Below the pieces are notes generated by a model. That model had not been told where the DNA came from, searched no databases, and saw only the letters and a list, made by a program, of their open reading frames with translations. From the NCBI RefSeq assembly GCF_028618435.1, contig NZ_JAQISW010000001.1, positions 1 to 64,000 on the forward strand: 64,000 bases of DNA. Direction: 5' to 3'. Shown piece after piece: positions 59,731-64,000 of this stretch. This DNA is from Bartonella sp. MM73XJBT.G. Its GTDB lineage: Bacteria; Pseudomonadota; Alphaproteobacteria; Rhizobiales; Rhizobiaceae. The first letter of the stretch is position 1; each line of letters starts with the position of its first letter. A program made the translations under genes and the position numbers.

Positions 59731-60492
59731 ATGTCTCAAAGTAATATAAAAATACCTCGAAATACCATAAATTTGTCAAAGGTGCGAAATTTATCTGGTA
59801 TATTATATAATGAAAATGAAATTGCAGAAATATTTCGCCGTTTTTCTGTGCAACGTCCAACACCTAAAAGTGATCTTAACTATATAAATACTTTTACACT
59901 GTTGATTGCCGTTGTTCTTTCAGCTCAAGCGACAGATGTAAGCGTTAATAAAGCGACAAAAGAACTCTTTCACCTTGCTGATCAACCAGAAAAAATGGTT
60001 GCATTAGGAGAAGAAGGAATAGCACGCCATATCCGTTCAATTGGTCTTTGGCGTGCAAAAGCACGTAATGTTTATGCACTTTGCAACTGTTTAATGGAGC
60101 AATATGGTGGTCAAGTCCCTGATACGCGTGAAGCACTTATGTCGCTTCCAGGCGTAGGACGTAAAACAGCGAATGTCGTTTTGAATGTTGCTTTTGGCCA
60201 GCCTACATTGGCGGTCGATACACATATTTTTCGCTTAAGCAATCGCCTTGGTTTGGCACCCGGCAAAACACCAGAGATTGTTGAGAAAAAATTATTAAAA
60301 ATTATACCGATTCATTATCTTCGTCATGCGCATCATTGGCTGATTTTGCATGGGCGTTATGTCTGCCAAGCACGTAAAGCACAATGTAGGCAATGCATTA
60401 TTGCTGATTTATGTAAAGCTGCAAGCAAAACAAATGCTATTCCAGCACCTTTGGTTGAAATTCAAGGTAATGGAGCGCCGATTTTTTTGTAA
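59731..60492 (+). CDS. nth: Endonuclease III (DNA glycosylase/AP lyase)
   Basis: A 253-residue base-excision repair enzyme removing oxidised pyrimidines. The helix-hairpin-helix LPGVGRKTANVV contains catalytic Lys145, with Asp163 in AVDTHIFRLSNR. The 4Fe-4S cluster is bound by Cys212-x6-Cys219-x2-Cys222-x5-Cys228 (VCQARKAQCRQCIIADLC), the exact family spacing. An N-terminal extension of about 25 residues precedes the usual start of the domain. It is divergent from hsp20 and upstream of rpmI-rplT. Confidence 0.97.
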   Translation: MSQSNIKIPRNTINLSKVRNLSGILYNENEIAEIFRRFSVQRPTPKSDLNYINTFTLLIAVVLSAQATDVSVNKATKELFHLADQPEKMVALGEEGIARHIRSIGLWRAKARNVYALCNCLMEQYGGQVPDTREALMSLPGVGRKTANVVLNVAFGQPTLAVDTHIFRLSNRLGLAPGKTPEIVEKKLLKIIPIHYLRHAHHWLILHGRYVCQARKAQCRQCIIADLCKAASKTNAIPAPLVEIQGNGAPIFL

Positions 60493-60548
60493 TACACTCT
60501 TGCTATTTTGTGTATACTAGCTTATGAAAGCGTCTCTGGAGAACCGCC

Positions 60549-60604
60549 CGGCAGGGCATGCCGTGGCTGTTTAAATGCTTATTCAAGTGTTGGTCCACTT
60601 GAAT
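60549..60604 (+). promoter_or_regulatory. Structured leader of rpmI-rplT
   Basis: Two hairpins precede rpmI: CGGCA/TGCCG (60549-60563) and a perfect 9-bp stem ATTCAAGTG/CACTTGAAT (60581-60604). There is no T-run after the second, so it is not a terminator. Leaders of this operon bind L20 in other bacteria, but I recognise no known family here. Confidence 0.4.
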
Positions 60605-60647
60605 GAATAAAATGTTCGGTTGAATTATTAATGTATGGAGTAGCAAA

Positions 60648-60851
60648 ATGCCCAAGATGAAGACCAAATCATCCGCTAAAAAGCGGTTTAAAATCACTGC
60701 GTCAGGCAAAATTAAAGTAGCAGCCGCCGGTAAGCGCCATGGTATGATTAAGCGTTCGAATAAATTTATTCGTGATGCACGTGGAACGATGGTTTTGAGT
60801 GAGCCAGATGCCAAGAAAGTTATTCAGTATTATTTGCCGAATGGTTCTTAA
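60648..60851 (+). CDS. rpmI: 50S ribosomal protein L35
   Basis: A 67-residue basic protein with the L35 pattern [22 protein letters not shown] and [21 protein letters not shown]. It is a component of the large subunit. Start ATG at 60648, after GGAG. It lies 33 bases before rplT in the usual rpmI-rplT pair; infC, often first in this operon, is not adjacent here. Length and sequence are standard. Confidence 0.98.
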   Translation: MPKMKTKSSAKKRFKITASGKIKVAAAGKRHGMIKRSNKFIRDARGTMVLSEPDAKKVIQYYLPNGS

Positions 60852-60884
60852 ACCTTACGCTTTTGATTTTTAGGAGAGTATTAC

Positions 60885-61286
60885 ATGGCACGTGTAAAAA
60901 GAGGTGTGACAGCCCACGCTAAACACAAAAAAGTTTTGAAACAGGCTGAAGGTTTTTACGGTCGTCGTAAAAATACTATTCGTGCTGCTAAGGCAGCAGT
61001 TGATCGTTCAAAGCAATATGCTTATCGTGATCGCAAAAATAGAAAGCGTACTTTCCGCGCTTTGTGGATTCAGAGAATTAATGCGGCTGCTCGTGCAGAA
61101 GGTTTAACGTATGGACGTTTTATTGATGGCTTATCAAAAGCTGGTATTGAAGTTGATCGTAAAGTTCTTTCAGATATAGCAATCTATGAGGCAGAAGCAT
61201 TCTCTGCTTTAGTCGCTTCGGCAAAAAAAGCTTTAGAATATTTAAAAGATACAACACCTAATGCTTTTGAAAGCGCTGTCAAGTAA
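60885..61286 (+). CDS. rplT: 50S ribosomal protein L20
   Basis: A 133-residue protein with the L20 start [20 protein letters not shown], then [20 protein letters not shown] and [22 protein letters not shown]20 is needed early in large-subunit assembly and in several bacteria represses its own operon by binding the leader. The C-terminus runs about 15 residues past the usual end. It is followed by a terminator-like hairpin just before pheS. Confidence 0.98.
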   Translation: MARVKRGVTAHAKHKKVLKQAEGFYGRRKNTIRAAKAAVDRSKQYAYRDRKNRKRTFRALWIQRINAAARAEGLTYGRFIDGLSKAGIEVDRKVLSDIAIYEAEAFSALVASAKKALEYLKDTTPNAFESAVK

Positions 61287-61325
61287 GCCAGTCGTGTTCT
61301 CTTAAAGCATTTATTTATTCGAGGT

Positions 61326-61360
61326 CCCGTGCTGGCTATTGCGAGTGCGGGTTTTTTTTT
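61326..61360 (+). terminator. Terminator/possible attenuator between rplT and pheS
   Basis: CCCGTGC (61326-61332) pairs with GTGCGGG (61345-61351), including two G-T pairs, around a 12-nt loop, and is followed by nine T's. It ends only 20 bases before the pheS ATG. CTGGCT inside it (61332-61337) can instead pair with AGCCAG at 61286-61291, a possible alternative fold. Confidence 0.6.
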
Positions 61361-61380
61361 ATTAAAAAATAGGCAAAAAT

Positions 61381-62463
61381 ATGAACGATATTGAGCGTCT
61401 GGAACAAGAAATTTGTTTAGCCTTAGAAGCTGCAGGTGATGAACAGGCCCTTGAAGCAGTGCGTATTGCAGCATTGGGTAAAAAAGGGAGTATCTCTGAA
61501 AAATTAAAAGCATTAGGAAAGATGGAGGCGAGCGAGCGCCAAAAAGTTGGACCCGTTCTTAATGGATTAAAAAATCGCATTTTGGAATTATGGACGCAAA
61601 AGCGTGATCTTTTGAAAAGACAAGCAATGAATGCCCGTCTTTCTCGTGAAACGGTTGATATTACCTTGCCTGTTCGCTCTTCGCCTATAGAACGGGGACG
61701 TATTCATCCTATTTCACAAGTAATTGAAGAAATTATCGCCATTTATACAAAATTGGGTTTTTCACTTGCAGAAGGACCAGATATTGAAACAGATTATTAT
61801 AATTTTACAGCATTGAATTTTCCTGAAGGGCATCCAGCACGTGAAATGCATGATACCTTCTTTTTTGATATTGATAAAATGGGAGAACGCAAATTATTGC
61901 GGACCCATACCTCACCTGTACAAATTCGCACACTGGAAAAACAACAAGCACCAATACGGATCATTATTCCTGGAAAAACTTATCGTATGGATTCGGATGC
62001 AACGCATTCACCCATGTTTCACCAGGTAGAAGGTCTTGTCATTGATAAGACCTCCACTATTGCGCATATGATGTGGTTGCATGAGACTTTTTGTAAAGAA
62101 TTTTTTGAAGTTTCTTCAGTAAAAATGCGTTTTCGTCCCTCTTTTTTCCCTTTTACCGAACCATCTATGGAAGTAGATATTCAGTGTGATCGTTCTGGTT
62201 CAGAAGTAAAGTTTGGTGAAGGGCAGGATTGGTTAGAAATTTTAGGATGTGGAATGGTACATCCTCATGTGTTGAAAAATGTTGGTTTAGATCCCGATGA
62301 ATATCAAGGTTTTGCATGGGGCATGGGCATTGATCGTATTGCCATGTTAAAATACGGCATGCCTGATTTACGGGCGTTTTTTGATGCGGATCTGCGTTGG
62401 CTAGACCATTATGGCTTTCGTTTCTTTGATATGCCTGCTTTTTTTCCTAATAGAAATGTGTGA
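61381..62463 (+). CDS. pheS: Phenylalanyl-tRNA synthetase alpha subunit
   Basis: A 360-residue class II synthetase subunit charging tRNA-Phe. An N-terminal coiled coil (about 1-85) contacts tRNA. Motif 2 is in [11 protein letters not shown] and [12 protein letters not shown], and motif 3 is [24 protein letters not shown] and [10 protein letters not shown] are also typical. It works as an alpha2-beta2 tetramer with PheT, encoded 32 bases downstream. Ribosome site AGG is seven bases before the ATG. Confidence 0.98.
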   Translation: MNDIERLEQEICLALEAAGDEQALEAVRIAALGKKGSISEKLKALGKMEASERQKVGPVLNGLKNRILELWTQKRDLLKRQAMNARLSRETVDITLPVRSSPIERGRIHPISQVIEEIIAIYTKLGFSLAEGPDIETDYYNFTALNFPEGHPAREMHDTFFFDIDKMGERKLLRTHTSPVQIRTLEKQQAPIRIIIPGKTYRMDSDATHSPMFHQVEGLVIDKTSTIAHMMWLHETFCKEFFEVSSVKMRFRPSFFPFTEPSMEVDIQCDRSGSEVKFGEGQDWLEILGCGMVHPHVLKNVGLDPDEYQGFAWGMGIDRIAMLKYGMPDLRAFFDADLRWLDHYGFRFFDMPAFFPNRNV

Positions 62464-62495
62464 TCTTATCAGAAGCTTTCATGTGAGGTTTTAAA

Positions 62496-64000
62496 ATGAA
62501 ATTTACTTTGTCGTGGTTAAAAGATCACTTAGAAACAGATGCATCTTTAGATAAAATTTGTGAGAAATTAACAGCTATAGGCCTTGAGGTTGACCATGTT
62601 GATGATCGTTCTTCTTTAAAAGGTTTTATGATTGCGAAAGTTTTAACAGCAGATAAACACCCAGATGCAGATAAACTCCAGATTTTATCCGTGGATACAG
62701 GCTCTGATACACCTGTTCAAGTTATCTGTGGAGCACCAAATGCACGTGCAGGCCTTGTCGGAGTTCTTGCATTACCAGGCACTTATGTTCCAGGACTCGA
62801 TGTGACATTATCCGTAGGAAAAATCCGTGGTGTTGAAAGTTTTGGGATGATGTGTTCATGGGCAGAGCTTGAATTATCCAATGAGCACGATGGCATTATC
62901 GAACTTCCAGAAGATGCACCTATTGGAGAGACATTTGCAGCTTATGCTGGTCTAGATGACCCAATCATTGATATTGGTTTGACTCCTAATCGCTCTGATT
63001 GCACAGGTGTTCGCGGTATTGCTCGTGATCTTGCAGCTGCTGGAATAGGAAAATTAAAAGAATTATCCTTACCACAATTCAAAGCGAGTTTTGAGACACC
63101 ACTTGATGTTTCGTTAGATTTTTCGCAAAGCACATCCTTGTGTTTAGGTTTTGCTTGGCGTGAAGTGCGCAATGTTCAAAATGGTCCATCACCGCAATGG
63201 ATGCAACAGCGTTTAAGTGCAATTGGTCTAAGACCGATTAATGCGCTGGTGGATATGACCAATTATATTAGTTTTGATCTTGGTCGTCCGCTCCATGTTT
63301 TTGATGCTGATAAAATTAAAGGAAATTTGTATGTGCGTTGTGCTCGTGCAGGGGAAAAACTTCAAGCACTGAACGGAAAAATCTATCATTTGAGCGTTCA
63401 GGATTGTATTATTGCCGATGAAGAAGGTGTTGTTTCCATTGCTGGTATCATGGGTGGTGAGAGAACAAGCTGTGATGAGACGACGCGGCGCGTTATTATT
63501 GAATCGGCGCTTTGGGATGCGCAAAGCATCGCACAAACAGGGCGCACATTAGGTCTTATCAGTGATGCACGTTATCGGTTTGAACGGGGTGTTGATCCGG
63601 CTTTTATGGAAACAGGGCTTGAAATTGCAACAGAACTCACCTTACGCCTTTGTGGTGGTGAAATATCCAAGGCAAAAATTGTTGGCTATCAGCAACAAGA
63701 AACCAAACAGATCGCTTTTCCTTTTTCTGAGATTAAACGTTTAACACATTTGGAAATAGAGCCTGAAAAAGTCATCTCTATTTTAGCAAAACTTGGATTT
63801 CGCATTGAGGGAAAAGGAGATGTCATTACAGTAAAAGTACCATCATGGCGTCCTGATATTATGGGTAAAGCCGATTTGGTAGAAGAAGTCATGAGGATTT
63901 ATGGGTTAGATAAAATTAAACCTATTCCTTTGGAAAGTTTCGCAGAAAATAAAGATCAAGTTTTAACATGCGTGCAAATTCGTTCACGCGCTAGCCGTTT
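62496..64000 (+). CDS. pheT: Phenylalanyl-tRNA synthetase beta subunit (3' end beyond window)
   Basis: It starts at the ATG at 62496 ([21 protein letters not shown]) and stays open to the end of the window, about 500 of roughly 800 codons. The EMAP-like tRNA-binding fold is present at about residues 40-150 ([30 protein letters not shown]). The B3/B4 domain follows, with the editing site ([31 protein letters not shown]). The B5 domain starts near residue 405. It forms the tetramer with PheS and removes mischarged Tyr. Confidence 0.97.
   Translation, partial: MKFTLSWLKDHLETDASLDKICEKLTAIGLEVDHVDDRSSLKGFMIAKVLTADKHPDADKLQILSVDTGSDTPVQVICGAPNARAGLVGVLALPGTYVPGLDVTLSVGKIRGVESFGMMCSWAELELSNEHDGIIELPEDAPIGETFAAYAGLDDPIIDIGLTPNRSDCTGVRGIARDLAAAGIGKLKELSLPQFKASFETPLDVSLDFSQSTSLCLGFAWREVRNVQNGPSPQWMQQRLSAIGLRPINALVDMTNYISFDLGRPLHVFDADKIKGNLYVRCARAGEKLQALNGKIYHLSVQDCIIADEEGVVSIAGIMGGERTSCDETTRRVIIESALWDAQSIAQTGRTLGLISDARYRFERGVDPAFMETGLEIATELTLRLCGGEISKAKIVGYQQQETKQIAFPFSEIKRLTHLEIEPEKVISILAKLGFRIEGKGDVITVKVPSWRPDIMGKADLVEEVMRIYGLDKIKPIPLESFAENKDQVLTCVQIRSRASR

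Noticed and set aside
1-64000. CRISPR arrays, insertion sequences, prophage genes, toxin-antitoxin pairs.
   Set aside because: None seen: no regularly spaced repeats, no transposase or integrase motifs, and no paired small genes of that kind.

Overview
This window looks like a chromosomal core segment of an AT-rich alphaproteobacterium of the order Hyphomicrobiales (Rhizobiales), most likely Bartonella. The evidence is the GcrA cell-cycle regulator, an Irr-type Fur-family regulator beside fabA-fabB, a DUF1150/Hsp20 pair, a TimA-FxsA-SecB neighbourhood, strongly AT-rich codons, and many 0.5-1.9 kb stretches without any convincing gene, as expected of a reducing host-associated genome. The genus call is inference from gene content and style; no database search was possible.

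Layout. 1-6.3 kb: a small membrane protein with a decayed second copy, tRNA-Ser(GGA), a fused EIIA-HPr-EI phosphotransferase, rplU-rpmA, and tRNA-Ser(CGA). 6.5-14.2 kb: a VOC-fold protein, pgi, a two-gene RND efflux operon, and tRNA-Arg(ACG). 14.9-22.3 kb: fhs, rpsU, an exported SH3-like protein, irr, and the divergent fabA-fabB-fabI operon. 22.3-24.2 kb: a decayed region holding pieces of a broken gene. 24.2-29.7 kb: gpsA and the cytochrome bo3-type quinol oxidase operon cyoABCD. 29.8-38.2 kb: dnaA-dnaN-recF-aroQ on the minus strand, preceded by rpsT and acnA. 38.5-41.4 kb: the cytochrome c maturation operon ccmABCDG. 41.8-49.6 kb: argD-argF-hslO, gcrA, an Smr protein, timA, fxsA and secB. 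49.7-57.8 kb: maeB, mutS and ilvD. 58.9-64 kb: hsp20 with a DUF1150 gene, nth, rpmI-rplT, pheS, and a pheT that runs off the window end.

How the genes work together. The window covers respiration and redox assembly (cyoABCD, ccmABCDG), type II fatty-acid synthesis (fabA/B/I), replication and repair (dnaA, dnaN, recF, mutS, nth), translation (four ribosomal-protein loci, pheST, three tRNAs), and central carbon and amino-acid metabolism (pgi, acnA, maeB, gpsA, fhs, argD/F, ilvD, aroQ). Iron is a possible link: irr is encoded here, and an Irr-like palindrome lies between acnA and ccmA.

I did not find a previously undescribed multi-gene system. There is no CRISPR array, prophage, intact insertion sequence or toxin-antitoxin pair that I can support. 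The observations worth checking are mostly regulatory: the Irr-like box, repeated motifs around the efflux promoter, a possible RNA thermometer before hsp20, leader structures before rpmI and pheS, a DnaA-box palindrome upstream of dnaA, and an orphan terminator and palindrome in empty gaps.
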